Of a stretch of DNA of 64,000 nucleotides, positions 17,180 to 25,634 are shown in pieces. Made by a program: the position numbers and the translations under genes. How positions within the stretch are numbered: position 1 is the first letter of the stretch; every line of letters begins with the position of its first letter. Source of the DNA: Actinomycetes bacterium (lineage in GTDB: Bacteria; Actinomycetota; Actinomycetes; Streptosporangiales; Streptosporangiaceae); NCBI GenBank assembly GCA_025964575.1, contig JAOPYO010000054.1:1-64000 (forward strand). Reading direction: 5' to 3'. The notes beneath the pieces were generated by a model. The model was not told the DNA's origin. It did no database searches and was given only the letters and a program-made list of their open reading frames with translations.

Positions 17180-18310
17180 GTGGCCGTGCAGGCACCGATG
17201 ACGGGGTCGGAGCATCGCGGGGAGACACTTGATTCCCGGTCCGGCAGACCGCGGATGTGGGCCCGATGGCTGATCCCCTCCGGTGCCGCGGTTGCGATCG
17301 GCATCGTCGTCGCGCTCACGGCCAGCATCTCCGATGACCGGCCTGCCGGATACCGGGCCCAGGTCTCCGTGACCGCCTCCGACGACAGCCCGCGTTATCT
17401 GCTGACCACCGAGGTCCCGGAACAGGCTGGGGCCGGCCAGCAGGTGGCGATCCGGGAGGTGGCCACCGGCCGGGTCATCCAGACGACCCGTTTTCCCGCC
17501 GGGGTGACCGAGTTCACCGATCTGGCGGCCACCGGCGACGGTCACACGTTCTTCCTCACCGCAAGTGTTCACGACCGCTATTGGCAGATCTTCCGGCTGC
17601 ACCTCAACGGGCCGCGTCTTGGCGGGAAGGGTCCGGCGGCCATACCGGAGGCGGTCCGCTATGGGCGAGTGAAGAACCCCGTCGGGCTGGCCGTCACCCA
17701 GGACGGCGCGAGCGTGGCCTTCGGTGTGAACCATATGGAGGTCAGCGGCAAGTACGGCGAGACGCCGGGTGAGATCGACGTCCTGAACCTGGCCACCGGC
17801 CGGCGTCAGGTCTGGAGCACGAAGGTCTGGGGACAGCTCGGAGACCTGTCGTTGTCGGACAACGGCATGCGGCTGGCCTTCAATTGGTCCTCCGGCAGCG
17901 ATGGCGGGGGAGATGGCGTCCGGATCCTGGACACCACCAAGCCCGGCGAACTCCTCCAGAGTGCCCGGTTGGTCGTGCCATCGACGGGTGCTTTTTCGCA
18001 GCCGGACCACCCGATGATCAGTCCGGACGGGGCGACCCTCACCATTGTCGCGGCGCAGCGGGATCAGCAGAAGCTGTGGAGCCGGTTGATCGAGGTCGCG
18101 ACGGCCACGGGCCGGCAGCTCCGGGTGCTCTACCAGGAGCCCAACCTCGGTGGATTCGGCCAGGGCGGATACCCCTTCGACGCGATCTGCCGGTCCGGCC
18201 GCTACGTATTGATCGTCGATGCCCGGCGGACCCTGCAGATCGATACCACCACCGGCCGTACCGTACGCCTGCCGTATCCCGATGCGAACCCCGACCAGGT
18301 GGCCTGCTGA
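17180..18310 (+). CDS. Membrane-anchored beta-propeller-like protein of unknown function
   Basis: A 376-residue protein with one N-terminal membrane segment (WLIPSGAAVAIGIVVALTASI, residues about 30-50) and an extracytoplasmic part made of repeated beta-rich stretches such as VAIREVATGRVIQT, GEIDVLNLATGRRQVW, LSLSDNGMRLAF and DHPMISPDGATLTIVA. This is the pattern of WD40/PD40-type propellers. Such proteins are frequent in Actinomadura-like genomes, but no function is assigned. The GTG at 17180 follows AAGGG closely; an ATG at 17198 is an alternative. It is probably monocistronic between holB and the PSP1 gene. Confidence 0.75.
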   Translation: MAVQAPMTGSEHRGETLDSRSGRPRMWARWLIPSGAAVAIGIVVALTASISDDRPAGYRAQVSVTASDDSPRYLLTTEVPEQAGAGQQVAIREVATGRVIQTTRFPAGVTEFTDLAATGDGHTFFLTASVHDRYWQIFRLHLNGPRLGGKGPAAIPEAVRYGRVKNPVGLAVTQDGASVAFGVNHMEVSGKYGETPGEIDVLNLATGRRQVWSTKVWGQLGDLSLSDNGMRLAFNWSSGSDGGGDGVRILDTTKPGELLQSARLVVPSTGAFSQPDHPMISPDGATLTIVAAQRDQQKLWSRLIEVATATGRQLRVLYQEPNLGGFGQGGYPFDAICRSGRYVLIVDARRTLQIDTTTGRTVRLPYPDANPDQVAC

Positions 18311-18389
18311 CGCCCGCCTGTGATCTTGCTCTAACAGTTCGAGTTCGTACCACGTAGGGTGGTCGGGAAGCCGGACGAATGGAGTGAAG

Positions 18390-19220
18390 ATGGGCATGGT
18401 GATGGCCGTCAGCTTCACACGGTACGGCCGGCTCTACTATCTGGATCCGGGCTCGCATACGCCCAAGGTCGGTGATCGGGTGCTGGTGCCGACCGACACC
18501 GGGCCCGAGGTCGCCGAGTGTGTGTGGGCGCCGCAGTGGGTCTCGGAGGACATTGGCGGGCTGCCCGTCTGCGAGGGCGTCGCGGCCGATGAGCATCTGA
18601 GCCGGGACGAGGACAACCGGCGGCGCCGGGCCGAGGGGCGCAGCGTGGCCAAGCGCCTGATCCGCAAGCACGAGCTGCCCATGAAGGTCATCGGGGTGGA
18701 CTACCTCGACGGCGAGAACATCTTCAAGGTCTACTTCTCGGCGCCGCACCGGGTGGACTTCCGGGCGTTGGTGCGGGATCTGGCCCGTGGCATGAAGGCT
18801 CGGGTCGAGCTCCGTCAGGTAGGGCCGCGCGATGAGGCCCGGCTGCAGGGCGGCATCGGTCCTTGCGGCAGGGACCTGTGCTGCGCGACCTTCCTCAAGG
18901 ACTTCGAGCCGGTGTCGGTTCGGATGGCCAAGGAACAGGATCTGCCGGTCAACCCGCTGCGTATCGCCGGTGCCTGCGGTCGGCTGATGTGCTGCCTGAA
19001 ATATGAGCATCCCCTCTACACCGAGGCGCACCAGCGGATGCCGCAGCTGGGTGCGCGGGTCGAGTCCCCTGAGGGGCAGGGCCAGGTGGTGGGCCGCAAT
19101 GTTCCCGCCGACACCGTGACCGTCAAACTGGACGGCGGCCGCCGGTGTGCCTGCCCATCCGCCTCGGTGTGCTCGCCTCGCCAGCAGCACGAAGAGATGT
19201 ATCCGGGCGACGAGGCCTGA
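18390..19220 (+). CDS. PSP1 domain-containing (stage 0 sporulation-like) protein
   Basis: Cytoplasmic protein of 276 residues with the PSP1/YaaT-type core. It begins MAVSFTRYGRLYYLDPG and contains FKVYFSAPHRVDFRALVRDLA and the cysteine motifs GPCGRDLCCATFL and GACGRLMCCLKYE, with a final CACPSASVC. In Bacillus the relative YaaT affects sporulation phosphorelay and RNA-processing complexes; in actinomycetes the role is unknown and holB proximity is conserved. The ATG at 18390 has GGAG 5 bases before it; a GTG at 18384 overlaps that site and is rejected. Confidence 0.92.
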   Translation: MGMVMAVSFTRYGRLYYLDPGSHTPKVGDRVLVPTDTGPEVAECVWAPQWVSEDIGGLPVCEGVAADEHLSRDEDNRRRRAEGRSVAKRLIRKHELPMKVIGVDYLDGENIFKVYFSAPHRVDFRALVRDLARGMKARVELRQVGPRDEARLQGGIGPCGRDLCCATFLKDFEPVSVRMAKEQDLPVNPLRIAGACGRLMCCLKYEHPLYTEAHQRMPQLGARVESPEGQGQVVGRNVPADTVTVKLDGGRRCACPSASVCSPRQQHEEMYPGDEA

Positions 19221-19270
19221 CCGGCGAGAGATCTCGCGCTCTGGACAATGGGAGCGCAGGGGAGTAGAAG

Positions 19271-19301
19271 GATGAGACGTTAACCGGGTCTTTGTCTCAT
19301 C
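19271..19301 (+). promoter_or_regulatory. Inverted repeat before the P450 gene
   Basis: Perfect 8-bp arms GATGAGAC (19271-19278) and GTCTCATC (19294-19301) with a 15-base spacer lie 45 bases before the P450 start. It may be an operator for the TetR protein encoded downstream, or a terminator for the PSP1 gene. Confidence 0.4.
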
Positions 19302-19345
19302 GCGTGACTTTCGCGGTGGAGCGGATCCCGTGATGGGGAGGTTCC

Positions 19346-20692
19346 ATGGCGACAAGCGTGCTGGCGGAGGCACCGGAGGGCAGCGGCCTCAAGCCGATCC
19401 CGGGCGATGCGGGCCTGCCCTTCGTTGGGCAGACGCTGGCGACGCTCCGAGATCCGATCGGCATCGCGCATAAGCGGTACGAGAAGTACGGGCCGGTCTC
19501 CTGGGGCAAGATCCTCGGCCGGCGGATGGTGGCACTGCAGGGCCCGGAGGCGGCCGAGGCCGTGCTGGTCAACCGGGACAAGGCGTTCGCCAACGGGCCG
19601 GCGTGGAGTTTCTTCATTGGGCCGTTCTTCTATCGCGGCATCATGCTGCTGGACTTCGATGAGCACCTGCACCACCGCCGGATCATGCAGCAGGCCTTCA
19701 CCCGCGACCGGCTGCGCGGCTATCAACAGGCCATGGGCTCTGGGATCGGGAGCGGCCTCGAGGCCTGGCAGCCAGGTCCGTTCAAGGTCTTGCCGCATAT
19801 GAAGCAGCTCACCTTGGATCTGGCGACCGATGTGTTCATGGGCGTGGAATTGGACCGCAAGGAGGCCGACCGGATCAACCGGGCCTTTGTCGACGCCGTC
19901 CGCGCGGGGTTGGCGATCGTCCGCTATCCGGTGCCGGGGCTGCGCTGGTCCAATGGGCTGAAGGCCCGCAAGGTGCTGGAAGAGTTCTTCTACCGGCATC
20001 TGCCCGCCAAGCGCGCCAACGGCGGCGAGGACCTGTTCTCCGCCTTGTGCGAGGCCGAGACCGACGACGGCCACCGGTTCAGTGACGAGGACGTCGTCAA
20101 CCACATGATCTTCGTACTGATGGCTGCGCACGACACCTCCACCATCACGATGACGACGATGCTCTATTACCTGGCGAAGAACCCCGAGTGGCAGGAGAAG
20201 GTGCGCGGGGAGTCTCTCGCCCTCGGCAAGCCGGTCCTGGAGTTCGAAGACCTCGACACGCTGATCTCGCTGGACCTGGTGATGAAGGAGTCATTGCGGC
20301 TGGTCGCCCCGGTGCCAGGCCTGCCACGGCACACGGTCAAGGACACCTCGATCCTCGGCTACCACGTCCCGGCGGGCACGACGGTGACCGTCTCTCCCAA
20401 CGTCAACCACCACCTCGCCGAGTACTGGCCCGACCCGGACCGGTTCGACCCGGACCGGTTCGCCAAGCATCGCCGTGAGGACAAGGTCCATCAGTACGCC
20501 TGGGAACCGTTCGGCGGCGGCGTGCACAAATGCATCGGCCTGCACTTCGCTGGAATGCAGATCAAGTCCGTCATGCACCAGCTGCTGCTGCGCTACCGCT
20601 GGAGCGTCCCTGCGGACTACGAGTGGCCGCTCGACATGAGCACTCTCCCCGTTCCCAAGGACGGGCTCCCTGTCACCCTGGAGAGGATCTGA
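19346..20692 (+). CDS. Cytochrome P450
   Basis: Haem monooxygenase of 448 residues. Key elements are the I-helix oxygen motif (MAAHDTST, about 260), the K-helix ExxR (KESLRLV), the PERF-like segment DPDRFDPDRF, and the haem-binding loop FGGGVHKCIG with the ligand Cys at about residue 396. The overall shape, including DEHLHHRRIMQQAFT, recalls the CYP136/CYP51-like group rather than the smaller CYP105 type; that assignment is tentative. It is followed directly by a TetR regulator. A [3Fe-4S]-type ferredoxin encoded 1.5 kb away on the other strand could supply electrons. The ATG at 19346 follows GGGGAGG. Confidence 0.93.
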   Translation: MATSVLAEAPEGSGLKPIPGDAGLPFVGQTLATLRDPIGIAHKRYEKYGPVSWGKILGRRMVALQGPEAAEAVLVNRDKAFANGPAWSFFIGPFFYRGIMLLDFDEHLHHRRIMQQAFTRDRLRGYQQAMGSGIGSGLEAWQPGPFKVLPHMKQLTLDLATDVFMGVELDRKEADRINRAFVDAVRAGLAIVRYPVPGLRWSNGLKARKVLEEFFYRHLPAKRANGGEDLFSALCEAETDDGHRFSDEDVVNHMIFVLMAAHDTSTITMTTMLYYLAKNPEWQEKVRGESLALGKPVLEFEDLDTLISLDLVMKESLRLVAPVPGLPRHTVKDTSILGYHVPAGTTVTVSPNVNHHLAEYWPDPDRFDPDRFAKHRREDKVHQYAWEPFGGGVHKCIGLHFAGMQIKSVMHQLLLRYRWSVPADYEWPLDMSTLPVPKDGLPVTLERI

Positions 20693-20748
20693 TGGCTCGA
20701 TCCCCGATCTTCCTCGACGTCGAGCACGATGCCCGCATACGCCCCTAG
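20692..20748 (+). CDS. Possible 18-codon coupling ORF between P450 and tetR
   Basis: An ATG overlaps the P450 stop (TGATG) and opens an 18-residue frame (MARSPIFLDVEHDARIRP) that ends inside the tetR gene. GGAGAGGA lies just upstream. It could be a translational-coupling leader or chance; no homologue is recognised. Confidence 0.25.
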   Translation: MARSPIFLDVEHDARIRP

Positions 20749-21352
20749 TCCAGGGCCTCTTCCAGGGGTCACCGAACTTCCACTGGTCACCGAGCGGATT
20801 CTGGACGCGGCGCTGGCCGAGTTCAGCGCATTCGGGCTGCGCCGGACCAGCATGGAGGAGGTCGCCCGCAGGGCCGGGGTGGCCCGCGGGACCGTCTATC
20901 GCAAGTTCGCCGCCAAGGACGCCCTGATCCAGGCCGTCATCCTGCGTGAGGGCCGCCGGTTCATGGCCGAGTTCGCGGCCGTGGTCGAGCCGTACCCCGC
21001 GATAGCGGACAAGATGGTCGAGGGCTGGGTCTTCTCACTGGCCCACATGCGGGGACATGCCCTGTTCTGCGGTCTGTTGTTCTCCGATCCGGAGGCGATG
21101 TTGCCGTACCTCACCGTCAACAACGGCACCCTGCTGGCGGTCTGCCGGGCCTTCGTCGCCCAGTTCATCCGGGATGCCCAGCATCGGGGAGAGCTGGAGT
21201 CCTTCGACCCCGATCCGCCCGCGGAGCTGATGGCCCGCATCGTCACGTCGTACATTGTCAGTCCGGACGGTTGCCTGGATCTCGCCGACGAGCAGCAGAT
21301 CCGGGCCTTCGCCCGGCGTCACCTGGTCCCCATCATCACCGGAACCACTTAA
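20729..21352 (+). CDS. TetR-family transcriptional regulator
   Basis: A 207-residue dimeric repressor type. The N-terminal helix-turn-helix is clear: ILDAALAEFSAFGLRRTSMEEVARRAGVARGTVYRKFAAKDAL (helix-turn-helix about residues 40-62). The C-terminal ligand domain is divergent, as usual. It starts 36 bases after the P450 stop and is probably co-transcribed with it, so it is the likely regulator of the P450, perhaps through the inverted repeat at 19271-19301. No clear ribosome site precedes the ATG at 20729; translation may be coupled to upstream frames. Confidence 0.9.
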   Translation: MPAYAPSPGPLPGVTELPLVTERILDAALAEFSAFGLRRTSMEEVARRAGVARGTVYRKFAAKDALIQAVILREGRRFMAEFAAVVEPYPAIADKMVEGWVFSLAHMRGHALFCGLLFSDPEAMLPYLTVNNGTLLAVCRAFVAQFIRDAQHRGELESFDPDPPAELMARIVTSYIVSPDGCLDLADEQQIRAFARRHLVPIITGTT

Positions 21353-21420
21353 GGGGCTGCTGGTAAGGGGCCGCATCATCTCAGTGGAAACACTGGTCTC
21401 CGACCGGGGGTGGGGAGGGC

Positions 21421-22248
21421 ATGGACCGTAGGGCCCTGGTCCGATTGATGGCGGCGCTCGTGATCATCGCGCCGCTGCTGGCGGCGTGTGCGGCGACGAG
21501 TGGCTCCACCGCACGTCCGAGCCCCAGCACATGGAGCCGGGAGCGGTTCCAGCGGCTCATGAACCGGCTCGCGACGCTGAACCCGTCGCCGACCGCCCGC
21601 CCGGCCATTCTGGCGATCCGGGTCGGAGCGCTGTTCTACGACAACACAGAGGGCGACCACTACTGCACCGCCGGCGTGCTGGACAGTCCGCACAACAACC
21701 TGCTGGTGACGGCCGCGCACTGCATCTACAGCCAGAGCGGCGGCTACAGCAAGAACATCGTGTTCGTGCCCGGCTACCAGAACGGTGAGATGCCGTACGG
21801 GGTGTGGGCGACCAAGTCGATGCTCGTCGACGATCGGTGGATCAAGTCCTCCGATCCGGATCTGGACGTCGGTTTCGTGTCGCTGGAGTCCAATGGCGGG
21901 AAGAACATCGAGCAGGTGCTCGGCGCCAACAAACTGGGCATCAACAAGGGCTTCGACAACGTCGTCCGGGTCACCGGATATCCCACCGATACCGACGAGC
22001 CGATCACCTGTATGGCCAAGACCGTCAGGCAGAGCGCCTTCCAGATGAAATTCTCCTGCGGTGGCTACCCCAGCGGGACCAGCGGAAGCCCCTGGGTGAT
22101 GCACGTCAACCCACGCAAACGTACGGGTGAGATCGTCGGTGTGATCGGCGGCTACGAGCTGGGTGGCGACACCGACGCGGTCTCTTACAGCTGCTATTTC
22201 GACGACGATGTCAAACGCCTCTACGACAAGGCCGTCAGCCAGAGCTGA
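21421..22248 (+). CDS. Trypsin-like serine protease, probable lipoprotein
   Basis: A 275-residue exported protein. The N terminus is a lipoprotein-type signal (LMAALVIIAPLLAACAAT, lipobox Leu-Ala-Ala-Cys). The chymotrypsin-fold triad is visible: His in LVTAAHCIYS, Asp in PDLDVGFVSLES, and Ser in YPSGTSGSPWVMHV. The GTSGSPW form is typical of the V8/glutamyl-type secreted group. The ATG at 21421 follows GGGGAGGG. Its 3' end overlaps the convergent ferredoxin gene by 14 bases. Substrate unknown. Confidence 0.88.
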   Translation: MDRRALVRLMAALVIIAPLLAACAATSGSTARPSPSTWSRERFQRLMNRLATLNPSPTARPAILAIRVGALFYDNTEGDHYCTAGVLDSPHNNLLVTAAHCIYSQSGGYSKNIVFVPGYQNGEMPYGVWATKSMLVDDRWIKSSDPDLDVGFVSLESNGGKNIEQVLGANKLGINKGFDNVVRVTGYPTDTDEPITCMAKTVRQSAFQMKFSCGGYPSGTSGSPWVMHVNPRKRTGEIVGVIGGYELGGDTDAVSYSCYFDDDVKRLYDKAVSQS

Positions 22249-22432
22249 CCAACCGCAGGGCCAGCTTGGGGCAGAGGGTGGCGGCCTCCCGGGCGTGGCC
22301 GGCCAGAGCCGGGGTCACCAACGACCCCTCGACGATCGGGTAACCCCATTCGTCGAGGGAGATGAGTTCGGGTACCAGCTCGGCGCAGAGACCGGCGCCA
22401 TCACACGCGATGCGATCGATCTTCAATTCCAT
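22235..22432 (-). CDS. Small ferredoxin, [3Fe-4S] type
   Basis: A 65-residue cytoplasmic electron carrier. Cluster ligands are Cys10 and Cys16 (CDGAGLC) and the Cys of LCPKLAL (about 54). Ala13 stands where a fourth Cys would bind, the pattern of [3Fe-4S] ferredoxins that often serve P450s. It lies four bases downstream of the NuoF-like gene and is the last gene of the operon beginning at 25430. It could carry electrons for that flavoprotein, for the nearby P450, or both. Confidence 0.88.
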   Translation of the reverse strand: MELKIDRIACDGAGLCAELVPELISLDEWGYPIVEGSLVTPALAGHAREAATLCPKLALRLVSSG

Positions 22433-22436
22433 GGAT

Positions 22437-23681
22437 TCACCCCTTGGCCGCGTGCTGCGGGGTCTCGCAGCAGGTTCCGACGAGATGCCGCTCCACCTCG
22501 TCGGCGAAGACGTGGAGGGCGCTGGCGATCAGGCGGGCGGTGCCGTCGGGGTGGGCGCAGCCGCCGCGTCCCGGCAGCAGGCCGAGCCGCCGCCACAGTT
22601 GATCCAGGGCCGCCCGCGTCCCCGTCCCCCTGACCAGAAGATCGAGGTCCGCGGCGACCGCAGGCAGGCCGAAATGGCACGGGCCGCACTGGCCGGCCCC
22701 CTGATCGGCCATCCAGCGGGTGATGTCAGCGGTGTGCGCCAGTCCGCACGCCCCATGGGGAAGGACCGAGAGGATGCCTGGGCCGAGGGTCGTGCCCGCC
22801 TTCCGCAACGAGTCCGGCGCGAGCGGCACCGACCAGGCGTCGGCTCCGGCCAGCCAGGCGCCGCCGTACCCGCCGACAAGCACCGCGGCGGGTGCGGGGC
22901 CGGGCACCGCTTCCGGATCGCCCGTGGCACGGACCACGTCACCGACCGGGATGCCGACCGGCACCTCATAGACGCCCGGCAGGTCCACCGCGCCGCTCAC
23001 CGTGACCAAGGTCGTTCCCGGAGCGTCCGGCGTGCCGGCCGCACGGAACCACCCGGCGCCATGGCGGGCGATGAGCGCCAGCTGGGCATAGGTCTCGGTA
23101 TTGCTCACCAGCGTCGCCCGCCTGTCCACTCCCCGGTGGAAAGGCCGCGAGGCCGTGGGCAGCGCGGAACCGCCATTGATCCAATTGATCAGCGCGGTCT
23201 CCTGGCCGGACAGATAGCGCTCCGGCCCTTCCGCCACGGTGATCTCCACAGGATCCACGCCACGCGCCGCGCGCTCCGCGGCGAGCCGGCTCAGCAGCGG
23301 GCCGAGCCTCCCCGTGGCGACGGCGACGATGACCCGCTCGGCTCCGAGGGTCTCGGCGGCCAGTGCCGCACCGTCGAGGACCAGATGGGGCGCGTGGGTG
23401 AGCAGGTGCTCGTCCTTGCCGGAGAGCGGTTCGCCCTCCATCCCGTTGACCACGACGACCGGTGCGTGGCGCCCGGCCGAGGAGGCGACGGCCTCGAGTT
23501 TGCGGGCGGTCGGAAACCAGCCGCCTCCCCGGCCGCGCAGCCCCGCGGCGGCGATCTCCGCTGCCAGCGGACCGAGCCGGCCGGGCCGGGCGGCTCCGCG
23601 CAGCGGCAACGGACCATTGCGGCCCAGGTGTGCGTCCAGGTCGGCGCCGACCGCTGCGACGCGCAGACGTGTCGAGGTCAT
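22437..23681 (-). CDS. NuoF-like NAD(P)H-binding flavoprotein (SLBB domain)
   Basis: A 414-residue relative of the 51-kDa subunit of respiratory complex I and of RnfC. Visible are the FMN/NADH fold (GLRGRGGGWFPTARKL, about 50; VVVNGMEGEPLSGKDEHLL, about 78; EGPERYLSGQETALINWI), an SLBB region (VTVSGAVDLPGVYEVPVG) and a C-terminal iron-sulfur helical domain. In that domain the usual SCGxCxPC motif is GAGQCGPC, so the first ligand Cys is Ala; a later Cys (GGCAHPDG) is kept. It overlaps the upstream membrane gene by 4 bases and is followed by the ferredoxin. It probably moves electrons between NAD(P)H, ferredoxin and the membrane cytochrome-like protein. Confidence 0.85.
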   Translation of the reverse strand: MTSTRLRVAAVGADLDAHLGRNGPLPLRGAARPGRLGPLAAEIAAAGLRGRGGGWFPTARKLEAVASSAGRHAPVVVVNGMEGEPLSGKDEHLLTHAPHLVLDGAALAAETLGAERVIVAVATGRLGPLLSRLAAERAARGVDPVEITVAEGPERYLSGQETALINWINGGSALPTASRPFHRGVDRRATLVSNTETYAQLALIARHGAGWFRAAGTPDAPGTTLVTVSGAVDLPGVYEVPVGIPVGDVVRATGDPEAVPGPAPAAVLVGGYGGAWLAGADAWSVPLAPDSLRKAGTTLGPGILSVLPHGACGLAHTADITRWMADQGAGQCGPCHFGLPAVAADLDLLVRGTGTRAALDQLWRRLGLLPGRGGCAHPDGTARLIASALHVFADEVERHLVGTCCETPQHAAKG

Positions 23682-24250
23682 CTCATGCTCCCTTCGAGGT
23701 GCCTGCGGGGGCGGGGAAGTGCCGATGGGGTGGCTCGCGGTCCCGCGCCGATCCGGAACACTCCGGCGACCCCGACCGCGAGGATGCCCGTCCCGGCGGG
23801 GATCAACAGCAGCAGCGAGGTGTTGTCGGTGCCCTGACCGAGACCGTGCGCCAGCGCGACAGGCCAGCAGGCGTACGCCAGCCAGTGCACCGTCCGCCAG
23901 GCGCGGAGCCCCAGCCGGGCCCGGAGCAGACTGGTCACGATCAGGGCGATCATCAGGTCCAGGGCCACCGTGCCCAGGCCGGTCCAGAACGGCTGGTAGG
24001 AAGAGCCGAACGGGACCACCGTGTCCAGCCAGGTCAACGGCGCATAGCCGTCTACCACACCGGTGATCACGTGCAGCGCGATGAACATGACCGACAGCAT
24101 CGACAGTGAGCGGTGCAGTCCGGTGACGACGAACGCCGGCCCCCGGATCGGCGCCTGTCTACCGGCGGTGAGCAGCCCGAGCACCATGACGGTGCTCAGC
24201 AGCACCAGGGAGATGACCCCGAACGCGCGGGTGGCATACCACAGTGACAT
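23678..24250 (-). CDS. Ferric-reductase-like transmembrane haem protein
   Basis: A 190-residue membrane protein with about five hydrophobic segments. Histidines that could bind haem lie in paired helices: GLHRSLS, ALHVITG, RTVHWLAY and ALAHGLG. This matches the ferric-reductase-like transmembrane domain (FRD/YedZ-type), here without a fused flavin domain. The start at 24250 overlaps the apbE stop by one base (TGATG), showing tight coupling. It would pass electrons across the membrane, with the NuoF-like protein as inner partner. The frame extends upstream to 24454, but only as antisense-like sequence inside apbE. Confidence 0.85.
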   Translation of the reverse strand: MSLWYATRAFGVISLVLLSTVMVLGLLTAGRQAPIRGPAFVVTGLHRSLSMLSVMFIALHVITGVVDGYAPLTWLDTVVPFGSSYQPFWTGLGTVALDLMIALIVTSLLRARLGLRAWRTVHWLAYACWPVALAHGLGQGTDNTSLLLLIPAGTGILAVGVAGVFRIGAGPRATPSALPRPRRHLEGSMR

Positions 24251-25134
24251 CAGCCGGCCACTTTCACGCCGGGCCAGTCGGTGTCGGCGGGCCAGCCCGC
24301 GACCGTGGTCATCCATCCGTCGGCGTGCACCAGCCGGGCGGGCAGGGCGCGGGAGGCCAGCCAGTCGGTGGCGTCGTGTCCGCGGACGATGGCCGCGGTG
24401 CTCGCCGTGTTGGCGTCCACGCAGCTTCCGGCCGCTACCGAGACCGTGCGCCACGGCCCGCGCACAGGCAGGCCCGACCGCGGGTCGACGATGTGCGTGA
24501 TGACCTTTCCGCCGGGCAGCGTACGGGTCCGTACGGCCAGACTGGAGGTGGCCAGCCCGCCCGGCACCCGCAGCACGATGTCCTGGCCGGGTGGCAGCTC
24601 ACCGTGCCGTCCGGTCCGGTGATCGTCGGCCACCCGAACCGGCCAGCCCGCGTCGGGCACCGGCCCGGCCACCGCGATGTCCCCGGCGAGCGCGACCAGC
24701 ACCCCGCATTCGGCTTCGCCGGCGGCGAGTTCCGCGGCCCGGTCGGCGGCGAACGCCTTACCTACCGCACCGAAGTCCAACCTCATCCCAGCCGGCAGGG
24801 TCAGGGTCTCCTCGATCTGGATCGCCCGCCAGATCGGCCGACGGTCGGCCCAGACGGTTCCAGCCGAGGGGTCCACCAGGCCGCCCGTCGCCTCGGCCGC
24901 GCGCAGGGCGGCCTCCAGGACCGCCAGGAAGGTGGCGCCGACCCGCACCGGGCCGCCGTTGGCGGCGTTGACCCGGGCCAGCTCGGAATCGCCGCGGTAG
25001 GCGCTGCACGCCAGATCGACCTCGGCGATCACCTGGTCGACCATCTGCCGGGCGACTTCCAGCCGGTCCGGCTCGGCCACCAGCAGCGTGGCCGTCCCGC
25101 CCCACAGCGGAAAGCTCTCCTTGCCGTAGGTCAT
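24250..25134 (-). CDS. apbE: FAD:protein FMN transferase
   Basis: ApbE-family enzyme, 294 residues, which covalently attaches FMN to Thr/Ser of membrane electron-transfer proteins. Family blocks seen: ACSAYRGDSELARVNA, GGLVDPSAGTVW, RLDFGAVGKAFAADRAAEL, VALAGDIAVAG, THIVDPRSGLPV and CVDANTASTAAIVRG. No signal peptide or lipobox is visible, so it may act on the cytoplasmic side or be folded before export. The ATG at 25134 overlaps the stop of the upstream Ser-rich protein (TGATG). Its target in this operon is unclear: no standard FMN-binding-domain protein is encoded here. Confidence 0.92.
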   Translation of the reverse strand: MTYGKESFPLWGGTATLLVAEPDRLEVARQMVDQVIAEVDLACSAYRGDSELARVNAANGGPVRVGATFLAVLEAALRAAEATGGLVDPSAGTVWADRRPIWRAIQIEETLTLPAGMRLDFGAVGKAFAADRAAELAAGEAECGVLVALAGDIAVAGPVPDAGWPVRVADDHRTGRHGELPPGQDIVLRVPGGLATSSLAVRTRTLPGGKVITHIVDPRSGLPVRGPWRTVSVAAGSCVDANTASTAAIVRGHDATDWLASRALPARLVHADGWMTTVAGWPADTDWPGVKVAG

Positions 25135-25430
25135 CACGACCCCCCAGAAGTGACGGCGCCCGAGGTGCTGGACGAGGTCGGTGCCTGCGTCGACTTCAGC
25201 GTGCTGCCGCTCGAACTCGAGGAGCCCGACGAAGACGATGAAGATGTGGAGCTGCTCGAGTCCGTGGTGGATGAGGTCGAACCGACCGTCGACACGTTCG
25301 TCTGGTCGATGCCCGCGGTGATGCCGATCGCCGCCACCACCGCCAGCCCACCCGTGGCCAGCACGGAGGTGACGCGGCGGACCAGCCGCCGTCCCCTGTC
25401 CCGGCTCCGTGCGGCTTCTTCCCTGTTCAT
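25134..25430 (-). CDS. Small Ser/Thr-rich membrane-anchored protein heading the redox operon
   Basis: A 98-residue protein: a basic N terminus (MNREEAARSRDRGRRLVRR), one membrane segment (VLATGGLAVVAAIGITAGI, about 23-41), then a low-complexity Ser/Thr tail ending STSGAVTSGGS. The ATG at 25430 has GGAGAAGGGG upstream. In other actinomycetes this place is often held by an FMN-binding-domain protein, the target of ApbE, whose site reads SGAT. Here the tail offers only the related SGAVTS. It may be a reduced carrier or simply a membrane anchor; the evidence is weak. The open frame reaches 25550, but the upstream part has no support. Confidence 0.65.
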   Translation of the reverse strand: MNREEAARSRDRGRRLVRRVTSVLATGGLAVVAAIGITAGIDQTNVSTVGSTSSTTDSSSSTSSSSSSGSSSSSGSTLKSTQAPTSSSTSGAVTSGGS

Positions 25431-25634
25431 ACTGGTCAGCCCCTTCTCCAGGTCGTTGAATCCCAGGCTGCGCGGCGAACCTGAGAAGTGCCTGAATGCG
25501 GGGCTGGCGGGAGGTGAAAACCCCCACGACCGCCGCCGAGGGCGGCTCATGGAGTTCTCAGACGGCTCTCACGGCCCACCTAAAGCCGGTGTTTAGCGTG
25601 ATCGTGCAAGTTCTGATCTCTGTAAAGGACGGCC

